The translations under genes were made by a program, and so were the position numbers. The notes beneath the pieces were generated by a model, which saw only the letters and a program-made list of their open reading frames with translations, was not told where the DNA came from and made no database searches. Shown here one piece after another: positions 8,057-16,617 of a stretch of DNA of 64,000 nt. The stretch lies in the NCBI RefSeq assembly GCF_036759925.1, contig NZ_JAPKIB010000002.1, positions 62,001-126,000 on the forward strand, read 5' to 3'. Position 1 is the first letter of the stretch, and the number at the start of each line of letters is the position of its first letter. The stretch comes from Kluyvera sp036759925 (GTDB lineage Bacteria > Pseudomonadota > Gammaproteobacteria > Enterobacterales > Enterobacteriaceae).

Positions 8057-8557
8057 ATGATCAATAAAAATGACCATTTTATTGAGTCCAACAAAATGGT
8101 TGAAGTGGGGTCTGGTGCTAATCGACAGCTTGAAGATATCAGGCTTTCCCGCTACGCCTGCTATCTGGTTGAGACGGCCCAGCAGTCGGGCGTTGAGACT
8201 GCTCTCGATTTTGCAATCTTCCAGAATCATGGCTACAAAGGCCTGTACGGCGGCCTCGATCAGAAGGCGATTCACGAACGAAAGGGGCTAAAGAAAAGCC
8301 AGAAAATCCTCGATCATATGGGCTCAACCGAACTTGCGGCCAATTTATTTCGCGCCACGCAAACCGAAGAAAAGCTGCGCCGTGATGAAGTCAGCACAAA
8401 GCAACTAGCCAATCAGACGCACTACGAAGTGGGTCAAAAGGTGCGTCAGACCATCAAGGACCTTGGCGGTACGATGCCAGAATCACTCCCTTCCCCTGAT
8501 AAAAGTATTCAACAGTTGGAAATTGCCGCTAAGGGCAAAGACACGCCTGACTCGTGA
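8057..8557 (+). pseudogene. dinD: Shortened dinD relic (DNA-damage-inducible protein D)
   Basis: The open frame encodes 166 residues, against about 274 in E. coli DinD. Residues about 5-33 (DHF...MVEVGSGANRQLEDI-LSRYACYLV) match DinD residues of about 60-92. The sequence then jumps directly to ETAQQSGV...DFAIFQNHGYKGLYGG and runs on to the end. So the first 55-60 residues and about 57 internal residues, including the conserved YFAIQTRRQE core, are missing, yet the frame stays open. A TAA at 8051-8053 lies in frame just before the ATG. I see no LexA box or strong Shine-Dalgarno. It is probably a decayed gene, though a mini-protein cannot be excluded. Confidence 0.75.
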
Positions 8558-8657
8558 GGCTTTCTCAGTCGATTAATGTGCGCCGTACTACATACAAGCT
8601 CCCTCCGACTCAGACATAATCCATACTGTTAATAATGTTATTCACAGGGAAAATACG

Positions 8658-10319
8658 ATGAGTGATATAGCATTGACGGTAAGCGTTCTGGCGCTGGTGG
8701 CGGTGGTCGGGCTGTGGATTGGCAACGTCAAAATCCGGGGGATCGGCTTTGGCATTGGCGGCGTGCTGTTCGGTGGGATTATCGTCGGCCACTTTGTCGA
8801 TCAGGCGGGCATCACGCTAAGCAGCCCGATGCTGCATTTTATCCAGGAATTCGGCCTGATTCTGTTCGTCTACACCATTGGTATTCAGGTGGGGCCAGGT
8901 TTTTTTGCCTCGCTGCGCGTCTCGGGCCTGCGGCTGAATCTGTTTGCCATTCTGATTGTGGTTCTTGGTGGCCTGGTCACCACGCTGCTGCATAAAATCT
9001 TCGCGATTCCGCTTCCTGTCGTGCTGGGCATTTTTTCCGGCGCGGTAACCAATACGCCCGCGCTGGGTGCCGGGCAGCAAATTCTGCGCGATCTTGGCGA
9101 ACCGTTTAGCGTCGTGGACCAGATGGGCATGAGCTACGCGATGGCCTACCCATTCGGTATCTGCGGCATTCTGCTTACCATGTGGCTGGTACGCCTGTTC
9201 TTTCGCATTAACGTCGACAAAGAGGCCCAGCGCTTCGATGAGCAGACGGGTTCCAGTCACTCCCATCTTCAGACCATCAATATCCGCGTTGAGAACCCTA
9301 ACCTGAACCATATGGCGATTCAGGATGTGCCGGTGATCAACAGCGATAAAATTATCTGCTCGCGCCTTAAACGGGGTGAAACATTGATGGTGCCGTCACC
9401 GACAACCATTATTGAGAGTGGCGACCTGCTGCATCTGGTAGGCGAACCAGCGGATCTGCGCAGCGCGCAGCTGGTGATTGGCAAAGAGGTTGAAACATCG
9501 CTTTCCACCCGAGGTACAGACCTGAAAGTAGAAAGGGTGGTCGTCACCAACGAGAAGGTATTAGGGAAGAAAATCCGCGATCTGCACTATAAACAGCGCT
9601 ATGACGTAGTGATCTCACGCTTAAACCGTGCGGGGGTTGAACTGGTCGCCAGCAGCAATGCCAGCCTGCAGTTTGGCGATATCCTCAACCTCGTGGGGCG
9701 TCCAGCGGCCATTGATGCCGTGGCCTCCGATCTCGGCAATGCCCAGCAGAAATTGCAGCAGGTGCAGATGCTGCCGGTGTTTATCGGCATTGGTCTTGGC
9801 GTGCTGCTCGGCTCTATCCCGCTGTTCATCCCCGGCTTCCCGGTGGCGTTAAAGCTCGGTCTGGCAGGCGGACCGCTGATTATGGCGCTGATCCTTGGCC
9901 GTATCGGCAGCATCGGCAAGCTCTACTGGTTTATGCCACCCAGTGCGAACCTGGCGCTGCGTGAGCTGGGAATTGTGCTGTTCCTTTCCGTGGTGGGGCT
10001 TAAATCCGGCGGAGGTTTTGTGGAAACGCTGGTACACGGTGAAGGGCTTAGCTGGATTGGCTACGGCATCCTGATTACCGGCATTCCGCTGCTCACCGTG
10101 GGGATACTGGCTCGGGTGCTGGCGAAAATGAACTACCTGACCCTGTGCGGCATGCTGGCCGGTTCAATGACCGACCCTCCGGCGCTGGCATTTGCCAACA
10201 ACCTGCATGCGACCAGCGGTGCGGCGGCGCTCTCTTATGCAACGGTCTACCCGCTGGTGATGTTCCTACGCATTATCACGCCTCAGCTTCTGGCGGTGCT
10301 GTTCTGGGGGATGAGCTAG
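8658..10319 (+). CDS. yidE: AspT/YidE/YbjL-family putative transporter YidE
   Basis: This 553-residue membrane protein equals E. coli YidE in length. Five or so helices at residues 1-190 form the first antiporter half (duplication motif GIFSGAVTNTPALGAG). Two TrkA-C/RCK-C-like domains follow at about 205-375, each ending in a GD-x-L-x-L-VG motif. A second helical half covers about 375-553, with GSMTDPPALAFAN mirroring the first half. AGGGA lies nine bases before ATG 8658. The substrate is unknown. The last 44 bases are overlapped in antisense by yidP. Confidence 0.93.
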   Translation: MSDIALTVSVLALVAVVGLWIGNVKIRGIGFGIGGVLFGGIIVGHFVDQAGITLSSPMLHFIQEFGLILFVYTIGIQVGPGFFASLRVSGLRLNLFAILIVVLGGLVTTLLHKIFAIPLPVVLGIFSGAVTNTPALGAGQQILRDLGEPFSVVDQMGMSYAMAYPFGICGILLTMWLVRLFFRINVDKEAQRFDEQTGSSHSHLQTINIRVENPNLNHMAIQDVPVINSDKIICSRLKRGETLMVPSPTTIIESGDLLHLVGEPADLRSAQLVIGKEVETSLSTRGTDLKVERVVVTNEKVLGKKIRDLHYKQRYDVVISRLNRAGVELVASSNASLQFGDILNLVGRPAAIDAVASDLGNAQQKLQQVQMLPVFIGIGLGVLLGSIPLFIPGFPVALKLGLAGGPLIMALILGRIGSIGKLYWFMPPSANLALRELGIVLFLSVVGLKSGGGFVETLVHGEGLSWIGYGILITGIPLLTVGILARVLAKMNYLTLCGMLAGSMTDPPALAFANNLHATSGAAALSYATVYPLVMFLRIITPQLLAVLFWGMS

Positions 10320-11025
10320 GGTTTTGGATGCGCCTGAGGTGATAATCCACCTGGTATTCGCTGGCGTTACGAAACATCACTGAATAATTAAGAAACTCAC
10401 CGCTGTCGCTGTACGAAAGGGAGGTAATACGCAGCAGCGGTGTTTGTTCGGGTACGTTCATCGACTGGGCCAACTGCTTATCAGCCAGCACCGGCGCCAG
10501 GCTTTCATAGTTACCGCTTATCGTTATGCCACACTCTTTCTCGATGTAATCAAACTTTGACCCTTCCAGATGCACCAGCGACAGGTTACGAAAAAGCTTA
10601 ACCGGCATATAGCTGTCTTCAAGCATCAGGGGCTTTCCATCAACGTAGCGTACCCTTCGGGAAAAGTAGATCCGCTCATTGATTTGAATGCGAAGCTGGC
10701 TGGCAATAGCGGGTGGAGCGGGCATCACCTCGAAAACCAGGACGTGGCTTATGACCTCTTTACCCTGCTTGCGCAATATCTCGGCCAGCCCGGTCAGGTT
10801 AGAGGTTTCGTGGTGGATGTCTTTATGAGCAACATAAGTACCGCTGCCCTGCCGGCGAACCACCAGACCCCATTCGACCAGCAGATCGACCGCTTTTCGA
10901 ATGGTCATCCGCGCAACGCCAAATTCCTGCGCTAACGCTTTCTCGCCTGGAATTGGGCTGCCAATGTTGAAGTCGGATGAATTCAGCCGCAATCGCAGTC
11001 TTTCAGCAATAGATTTATAGATCAC
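10276..11025 (-). CDS. yidP: GntR/HutC-family regulator YidP
   Basis: The 249-residue protein has an N-terminal winged helix of GntR type (about residues 3-66, with EFGVARMTIRKAVDLLVEWGLV as its core) and a C-terminal UTRA effector domain (about 85-230). It matches E. coli YidP, but the last 15 or so residues (PSSSPRTAPPEAEA) are a low-complexity tail read antisense through the end of yidE. It is divergent from glvC, so it is the likely local regulator of glvCA, with a phosphorylated sugar as probable effector; that is inference. No separate glvR is present. Confidence 0.88.
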   Translation of the reverse strand: MIYKSIAERLRLRLNSSDFNIGSPIPGEKALAQEFGVARMTIRKAVDLLVEWGLVVRRQGSGTYVAHKDIHHETSNLTGLAEILRKQGKEVISHVLVFEVMPAPPAIASQLRIQINERIYFSRRVRYVDGKPLMLEDSYMPVKLFRNLSLVHLEGSKFDYIEKECGITISGNYESLAPVLADKQLAQSMNVPEQTPLLRITSLSYSDSGEFLNYSVMFRNASEYQVDYHLRRIQNPSSSPRTAPPEAEA

Positions 11026-11146
11026 TTATAGACCTCTATTCCCCATCCCCGCAGGGTTATTGAACCGCTGTTTCTTATTAAAAAGTAATCAATTACAGGC
11101 AAATAATCAGATTGTTCATAACGGCATAGAATTAGGCCATATGACA

Positions 11147-11174
11147 TGTCTATTTTTATCTTAAAAATTAGACA
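11147..11174. promoter_or_regulatory. Dyad in the yidP-glvC intergenic region (candidate YidP operator)
   Basis: TGTCTA (11147-11152) and TAGACA (11169-11174) form a dyad with AT-rich inner arms. GT-C/A-TA-G/T-AC cores are typical of HutC-type GntR operators. A half-site TATAGACC (about 11029) lies by the yidP start. The remainder of 11026-11323 holds the divergent promoters, which I cannot place with confidence, and no gene. Confidence 0.35.
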
Positions 11175-11323
11175 ACATAGCGTGAATTAAAACCATGAAA
11201 GCGATCACGAATCGCACGCTCACCGCATGTTGTCTGACGGGGTAATTCCTATTCTCGTAGCAGGCCGGAAATCAACCTTAATAAGGCCACTTACCCTACG
11301 AGTTGTTAAATGAGGATTGCTAA

Positions 11324-12946
11324 ATGCTCAGTCAAATACAACGCTTTGGCGGCGCCATGTTTACCCCGGTTTTATTATTTCCCTTCGCGGGGATTGTGGT
11401 GGGTATCGCCATTATGTTGCGTAATCCGCTGTTTGTGGGTGAAGCACTCACCGCACCTGATAGCTTATTTGCTCAGATTGTTCACATTATTGAAGAGGGC
11501 GGTTGGACGGTATTCAGAAACATGCCGCTCATTTTTGCCGTTGGTTTACCTATTGGACTTGCTAAACAGGCGCAAGGGCGAGCCTGTTTGGCTGTACTGG
11601 TTAGTTTCCTGACCTGGAACTACTTCATTAATGCCATGGGAATGACCTGGGGCCACTTTTTTGGCGTCGACTTCTCCGCTGACCCCGTCGCGGGAAGCGG
11701 CTTGACGATGATTGCCGGGATTAAGACGCTGGATACCAGCATCATCGGCGCTATTGTCATTTCGGGTGTCGTAACCGCACTGCATAACCGTTATTTTGAT
11801 AAACCCCTGCCGGTGTTCCTCGGTATTTTCCAGGGCTCATCGTTTGTTGTGATTGTGGCTTTCCTTGCCATGATTCCCTGCGCGTGGTTAACACTTTTAG
11901 GCTGGCCAAAAGTCCAGATGGGCATTGAATCGCTGCAGGCATTTTTACGCAGTGCTGGGGCCTTGGGTGTCTGGGTTTATACCTTCCTTGAGCGCATTCT
12001 TATTCCAACAGGCCTTCATCACTTCGTCTATGGTCCCTTTATTTTTGGCCCGGCGGCGGTTGAAGGTGGAATTCAGGTTTATTGGGCTCAGCATCTCCAG
12101 GAATTCAGCCAAAGTACCGAATCGCTCAAAGCGCTGTTCCCGGAAGGCGGCTTCGCGCTGCACGGTAACTCAAAAGTGTTTGGCTCAGTCGGGATTGCGT
12201 TGGCGCTTTACTACACCGCTGCGCCTGAAAACCGCATAAAAGTCGCGGGGTTGCTCATTCCTGCCACGCTGACCGCCATGCTGGTAGGGATCACGGAACC
12301 GCTGGAGTTCACCTTCCTGTTTATCTCTCCGTTGCTATTCGCCATTCACGCCGTGCTGGCGGCCACCATGTCAACGGTGATGTATATGTGCGGCGTGGTG
12401 GGGAACTTTGGCGGTGGCCTTCTTGACCAGTTTATCCCGCAAAACTGGATCCCGATGTTCCATAACCATGCGTCGGTAATGTTTACCCAGATAGGCATCG
12501 GCGTGTGCTTTACCGCCCTCTACTTCGTCGTCTTCCGGGCCTTAATTCTGCGCTTCAATCTGAAAACACCGGGCCGTGAAGACAGTGAAATCAAACTCTA
12601 CAGCAAAGCAGACTACCAGGCCGCGCGTGGCAAAACCTCAGCGGCTGACGCGAGTGACACGAAATTAGGCCAGGCGGCAGGCATCCTCCAGGCGCTGGGC
12701 GGAGCCGCCAATATTGAAAGCATCAACAACTGTGCAACCCGATTACGTATTGCGCTAACCGATATGGCTAAAACGCAAAGTGATGACGTATTCAAAGCGC
12801 TGGGCGCACACGGCGTGGTGCGCCGTGGAAACGGCATTCAGGTCATCGTTGGCCTGCATGTTCCACAGGTCCGCGACCAGCTTGAAACCCTGATGAAAGA
12901 TTCTCTACAGACCGAACAAACCACCATGACGGAGGCAGTATCATGA
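11324..12946 (+). CDS. glvC: Alpha-glucoside-specific PTS enzyme IICB (GlvC/AglA-like)
   Basis: The 540-residue fusion has an N-terminal EIIC membrane domain (about residues 1-425; sugar-channel motifs such as GITEPLEFTFLFISPLLF) and a C-terminal EIIB domain from about 450. There NNCATRLRIAL contains Cys470, the expected phospho-cysteine. It imports and phosphorylates alpha-linked glucosides such as maltose or sucrose isomers, as Klebsiella AglA does. In E. coli K-12 the homologous C and B parts are separate and cryptic; here the gene is intact. TGAGGA (11311-11316) precedes ATG 11324. The stop overlaps glvA as ATGA. No EIIA is adjacent, so the glucose EIIA probably serves. Confidence 0.92.
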   Translation: MLSQIQRFGGAMFTPVLLFPFAGIVVGIAIMLRNPLFVGEALTAPDSLFAQIVHIIEEGGWTVFRNMPLIFAVGLPIGLAKQAQGRACLAVLVSFLTWNYFINAMGMTWGHFFGVDFSADPVAGSGLTMIAGIKTLDTSIIGAIVISGVVTALHNRYFDKPLPVFLGIFQGSSFVVIVAFLAMIPCAWLTLLGWPKVQMGIESLQAFLRSAGALGVWVYTFLERILIPTGLHHFVYGPFIFGPAAVEGGIQVYWAQHLQEFSQSTESLKALFPEGGFALHGNSKVFGSVGIALALYYTAAPENRIKVAGLLIPATLTAMLVGITEPLEFTFLFISPLLFAIHAVLAATMSTVMYMCGVVGNFGGGLLDQFIPQNWIPMFHNHASVMFTQIGIGVCFTALYFVVFRALILRFNLKTPGREDSEIKLYSKADYQAARGKTSAADASDTKLGQAAGILQALGGAANIESINNCATRLRIALTDMAKTQSDDVFKALGAHGVVRRGNGIQVIVGLHVPQVRDQLETLMKDSLQTEQTTMTEAVS

Positions 12947-14265
12947 AAAAATTCTCAGTTGTTATCGCAGGCGGCGGCAGTACTTTTACCCCAGGTATCG
13001 TGTTGATGTTGCTGGCAAATCAGGATCGTTTTCCGCTGCGAGCGCTGAAATTTTACGACAACGACGGTGCGCGTCAGGAGACGATTGCAGAAGCCTGTAA
13101 GGTGATTCTTAAAGAGCAGGCACCGGATATTGAATTTAGCTACACCACCGATCCACAGGCCGCTTTTACCGACGTTGATTTCGTGATGGCGCATATTCGC
13201 GTAGGGAAATACCCGATGCGTGAAAAGGATGAGAAGATCCCGCTGCGCCACGGTGTGTTGGGTCAGGAAACCTGTGGGCCTGGCGGTATTGCGTACGGCA
13301 TGCGCTCCATTGGCGGCGTGCTGGAGCTGGTGGATTACATGCAAAAATACTCGCCAAATGCCTGGATGCTCAACTACTCCAACCCGGCAGCGATTGTGGC
13401 GGAAGCGACTCGTCGCCTGCGTCCGGAGGCCAAAATCCTCAATATCTGCGACATGCCTATCGGTATTGAGGGACGGATGGCGCAGATTGTCGGTCTGAAA
13501 GACCGCAAGCAGATGCGCGTTCGCTACTATGGGCTGAACCACTTTGGCTGGTGGACATCTATTGAAGACCTTCAGGGGAACGATTTAATGCCTAAATTAC
13601 GCGAATATGTCGCGAAATATGGCTATGTTCCGCCATCAAACGACCCACATACGGAAGCCAGCTGGAACGATACTTTTGCCAAAGCGAAAGATGTGCAGGC
13701 GCTGGATCCGGACACGATGCCGAATACTTACCTGAAATATTATCTGTTCCCTGATTATGTTGTGGCGCATTCAAATCCGGAACGTACCCGCGCCAACGAA
13801 GTGATGGATCATCGTGAAAAGAATGTGTTCAGCGCATGCCGGGCGATTGTTGCCGCGGGTAAATCCTCGGCTGGCGACCTGGAAATTGACGAACATGCTT
13901 CTTACATCGTCGACCTTGCTACCGCCATTGCCTTTAACACTCAGGAAAGAATGCTGCTCATAGTGCCGAACAATGGTGCAATCCATAACTTTGATGCTGA
14001 CGCGATGGTCGAAATTCCATGTCTCGTCGGCCATAACGGCCCGGAACCACTGACGGTGGGTGATATTCCAAACTTCCAGAAAGGAATGATGGGCCAGCAG
14101 GTTGCGGTTGAAAAACTGGTCGTCGATGCCTGGGAACATCGTTCATACCACAAGCTGTGGCAGGCGATTACGCTGTCGAAAACGGTGCCGAGCGCTTCCG
14201 TGGCAAAAGCGATTCTGGATGATTTGATTGAGGCCAATAAAGACTACTGGCCACCGTTAAACTAA
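12943..14265 (+). CDS. glvA: 6-phospho-alpha-glucosidase, glycoside hydrolase family 4
   Basis: This 440-residue GH4 enzyme needs NAD+ and Mn2+ and hydrolyses the 6-phospho-alpha-glucosides delivered by GlvC. The N-terminal nucleotide-binding motif is VIAGGGSTFTPG (residues 5-16). The metal-site Cys lies in CDMPIG (near residue 171), and the metal-site His in GLNHFGWW near 200. The length equals that of Klebsiella AglB. It overlaps glvC by four bases (ATGA), so the two are coupled. In E. coli K-12 the counterpart (glvG) is disrupted, whereas this copy looks intact. A strong terminator follows. Confidence 0.93.
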   Translation: MKKFSVVIAGGGSTFTPGIVLMLLANQDRFPLRALKFYDNDGARQETIAEACKVILKEQAPDIEFSYTTDPQAAFTDVDFVMAHIRVGKYPMREKDEKIPLRHGVLGQETCGPGGIAYGMRSIGGVLELVDYMQKYSPNAWMLNYSNPAAIVAEATRRLRPEAKILNICDMPIGIEGRMAQIVGLKDRKQMRVRYYGLNHFGWWTSIEDLQGNDLMPKLREYVAKYGYVPPSNDPHTEASWNDTFAKAKDVQALDPDTMPNTYLKYYLFPDYVVAHSNPERTRANEVMDHREKNVFSACRAIVAAGKSSAGDLEIDEHASYIVDLATAIAFNTQERMLLIVPNNGAIHNFDADAMVEIPCLVGHNGPEPLTVGDIPNFQKGMMGQQVAVEKLVVDAWEHRSYHKLWQAITLSKTVPSASVAKAILDDLIEANKDYWPPLN

Positions 14266-14283
14266 GTACCGATTTAGCGCGTC

Positions 14284-14322
14284 ATGCCCACCGAACGTTG
14301 TTCGGTGGGCATTTTAGTTTTC
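14284..14322 (+). terminator. Terminator of glvCA
   Basis: A 13-base stem (14284-14296 pairing with 14300-14312, ATGCCCACCGAAC type) with a three-base loop is followed by a T-rich tract. It lies about 20 bases after the glvA stop. Confidence 0.9.
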
Positions 14323-14424
14323 AGGTGTTGGGATGTGAGACGGTGCACGCTGATGTAAAAAGCAGCGAGAACACGTAAGCTATTGAGGTAACTTACTCAC
14401 TTTCGCTGGGCACAAGGAGCCGTC

Positions 14425-14772
14425 ATGAAAATTTCCCGCGTGGGAGAAGCACCAGACTATCGCTTCTCTCTGGCCAACGAACGTACGTTTCTGGCATGGA
14501 TCCGTACCTCGCTAGGCTTTCTGGCGGCGGGCGTTGGGCTCGATCAATTGGCCCCGGATTTTGCGACCCCGGTGATCCGCGAAGCGCTGGCGCTGATGCT
14601 GTGTCTGTTCGCGGGAGGGCTGGCGATTTATGGCTATCTTCGCTGGCTACGCAATGAAAAAGCGATGCGCCTGAAAGAGGATCTCCCCTACACCCGTAGT
14701 CTACTGGTCATTAGCCTGATATTGGCGTTGGTCGCTGCGGTGGTGATGATTCTGGTGTTCTATGCCGGATAA
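14425..14772 (+). CDS. yidH: DUF202 inner-membrane protein YidH
   Basis: The 115-residue protein nearly matches E. coli YidH. DUF202 features are RFSLANERTFLAWIRTSLGFLAAGVGLDQ (helix 1, residues about 13-45), a second helix at about 50-72 and a third at the C-terminus (SLLVISLILALVAAVVMILVF). AAGGAG lies six bases before ATG 14425. The gene overlaps yidG by 11 bases. The role is unknown; paired DUF202 proteins are often encoded together and may form a complex. Confidence 0.93.
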   Translation: MKISRVGEAPDYRFSLANERTFLAWIRTSLGFLAAGVGLDQLAPDFATPVIREALALMLCLFAGGLAIYGYLRWLRNEKAMRLKEDLPYTRSLLVISLILALVAAVVMILVFYAG

Positions 14773-15124
14773 CCGCAAAGCCCGCCGCGAGGCCGATCCC
14801 GGCCTGCAGCCGGAACGCACTTCGCTTGCCTGGTTTCGCACACTGCTTGGCTATGGCGCGCTGATGGCGCTGGCGCTAAAGCATAACTGGCATCAGGCCG
14901 GTGGGCTGTTCTGGGTGTCAATTGGCGTACTGGTTATTGTCGCTATCATCCTCTGGCAATACACCCGTAATCGGAACGTCATGGACATCACCCAGAGCGA
15001 TTTTACTCAGCCGCGTGCGGTACGTGATAAATTTTTGATCTCCCTCGCGGTGTTATCACTCGCATTGTTGTTTGCTGTTACCCATATTCATCAGCTTGTT
15101 ATTTTTATAAAGGATTTTGCATGA
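14762..15124 (+). CDS. yidG: DUF202 inner-membrane protein YidG
   Basis: The 120-residue product starts MPDNRKARREADPGLQPERTSLAWFRTLLGYGALMALA, with the DUF202 ERTxLAWxRT signature in helix 1. A second helix lies at about residues 48-68, and a C-terminal helix at about 88-115. It matches E. coli YidG in length and order. Its start lies inside yidH (11-base overlap) and its stop overlaps yidF as ATGA, so yidHGF is one coupled unit. Function unknown. Confidence 0.93.
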   Translation: MPDNRKARREADPGLQPERTSLAWFRTLLGYGALMALALKHNWHQAGGLFWVSIGVLVIVAIILWQYTRNRNVMDITQSDFTQPRAVRDKFLISLAVLSLALLFAVTHIHQLVIFIKDFA

Positions 15125-15681
15125 CAGGACGTCACATTGAAGCCGCCATCGCGTGCTGTAGTCCCAATGGCACGATGATGCCAGAGGGGTCACTGCGCAG
15201 CATGGTGAGCCGCCAAAACTGCCTGCAACCGCAGCACTGGTATCGCGAGCTTCGCCAAACGGGAATGACTTCAGTGCAGTTAATTCCGCAGATAGAAAGG
15301 GATGCGTCAGGTAAACTCAGCGAGGGATCGGTGCAGCCGGAAGAGTGGGGCGCGTTCCTCTGCGCCGTTTTTGATCTCTGGGTGCGGGAAGATATCAGCA
15401 CCATCCAGATTCAGCTTTTTGAATCCACGCTCGCCATCTGGCGCGGTTATTCCCCTCAGATAGCCAGCAATGCAGATAACCCATGCGGTGAATGTTCTGT
15501 GTTGCGCTTCTGCCACGGTACCTGCCCTGAACCCTCATTTTCTGAGGGTAAGAATGCGCTCTGCGAGGGATATCACCGCTTCTTCACCTACAGCGAACCA
15601 CACATGAAAGCGATGCGCGATCTCCTTAAACAGCGCCGCTCACCGATGGAATTGATGGTGATGTTAAGCCAGGCTGAATAA
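15121..15681 (+). CDS. yidF: YidF, SPASM-domain remnant of an anaerobic sulfatase maturase
   Basis: The 186-residue protein aligns with E. coli YidF. It keeps a C-terminal SPASM cluster (Cys122, Cys125, Cys131, Cys135 and Cys148, pattern Cx2Cx5Cx3C...C) that would bind an auxiliary 4Fe-4S cluster. It has no CxxxCxxC radical-SAM motif, so it cannot make the SAM radical itself. In E. coli this gene adjoins the sulfatase yidJ and carrier yidK; neither is here. It overlaps yidG by four bases. It may be a relic, or an Fe-S accessory protein of the DUF202 pair; the intact frame favours some remaining role. Confidence 0.8.
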   Translation: MTGRHIEAAIACCSPNGTMMPEGSLRSMVSRQNCLQPQHWYRELRQTGMTSVQLIPQIERDASGKLSEGSVQPEEWGAFLCAVFDLWVREDISTIQIQLFESTLAIWRGYSPQIASNADNPCGECSVLRFCHGTCPEPSFSEGKNALCEGYHRFFTYSEPHMKAMRDLLKQRRSPMELMVMLSQAE

Positions 15682-15790
15682 GCTTTCTCTGTTTGCCAGG
15701 CGGGTCTGCCGGATGGCAAACAGGTCAAGGTCTCCGCTGCTGATTCTGGTATCACTATCTCTTCATTGTGATGACGGATCTGGAGTGTCT

Positions 15791-16603
15791 ATGCCGCTCG
15801 TGCTGCCCCGGGAAACCCACTTTCACCATCCGCTGGAAAGCGTGGTGTTTCATTTCTGGCACCCGGAAAAAAATATCAGCCATGAACATACCCATGAATA
15901 CTGCGAGCTGTTTCTGGTCGGGCACGGTAGCGGCATCCACGTCATTAATGAAAAGCCCTGGCTGCTGAGCAGCGGAACGCTCTGCTACCTGAACCGGCAG
16001 GACTATCACCTGTTTGAAGAGATGAAGGATTTACAGCAGGTGAACCTGCTCTATCTGGGGCGCGATAACTTTAACTTTATCAAACAGATCGACTATCTCC
16101 TGCCGCAGGAAGGCGAGAGCAATGTCTGGCAGGTCGACGTGGGTATTATGCAGCGGGTGTTTGACCGCCTCGCCAGCCACAACGAAGCGGAGTTCAGCGA
16201 TAAGCTGCTGGCGGAAAGCCATAAAGAGATGATTTTTCTCGAGGTGTTGCACACTCTGAATCTGTGGCGCTACAAAACCCAGGATTTCCACTCCAGCGAA
16301 GATCGCATCAGCCAGGTGCTGATTCGCCTCAACGGCCAGTGGCAGCAGCCGCTTGATCTTGACGCGCTGTGCCACGAGTTTAGCCTTTCCAGGCGCACGC
16401 TTCAGCGCGGTTTCAGCGACTATACCGGCGTCTCTCCCCAGCAGTATCTCGCGCGTGTGCGGTTACTTCAGTCCCACTATCAGCTGCGTTTTACTGATGA
16501 TTCGGTGAACGATATTGCGGTTCGTTGCGGATTTGGCGACGTTAGCTACTTTTCTCGCGCTTTTCGTCGCCAGTTTGGCGTGTCCCCGAACCAATGCCGC
16601 TAA
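15791..16603 (+). CDS. AraC-family regulator of RhaS/RhaR type
   Basis: The 270-residue protein (start ATG 15791 behind TGGAG; an upstream ATG at 15713 would add 26 unlikely residues) has an N-terminal cupin. Its H-x-H-E-x-CELFLVGHGSGIHVINEKPW and GTLCYLNRQDYHLFEE segments closely resemble RhaS and RhaR. Two helix-turn-helix motifs follow at about residues 185-265 (FSLSRRTLQRGF and DIAVRCGFGDVSYFSRAFRRQFGVSPNQ). The resemblance suggests a rhamnose-like effector. It converges on the lyase-like gene, so it probably activates that gene and the adjacent carrier. It is not E. coli YidL. Confidence 0.82.
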   Translation: MPLVLPRETHFHHPLESVVFHFWHPEKNISHEHTHEYCELFLVGHGSGIHVINEKPWLLSSGTLCYLNRQDYHLFEEMKDLQQVNLLYLGRDNFNFIKQIDYLLPQEGESNVWQVDVGIMQRVFDRLASHNEAEFSDKLLAESHKEMIFLEVLHTLNLWRYKTQDFHSSEDRISQVLIRLNGQWQQPLDLDALCHEFSLSRRTLQRGFSDYTGVSPQQYLARVRLLQSHYQLRFTDDSVNDIAVRCGFGDVSYFSRAFRRQFGVSPNQCR

Positions 16604-16617
16604 CCGCCTTATCTGGT

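Noticed and set aside
8073..8100. Inverted repeat ACCATTTT...AAAATGGT as a mobile-element end
   Set aside because: It lies within the conserved DinD-derived coding sequence, has no partner and no flanking duplication.
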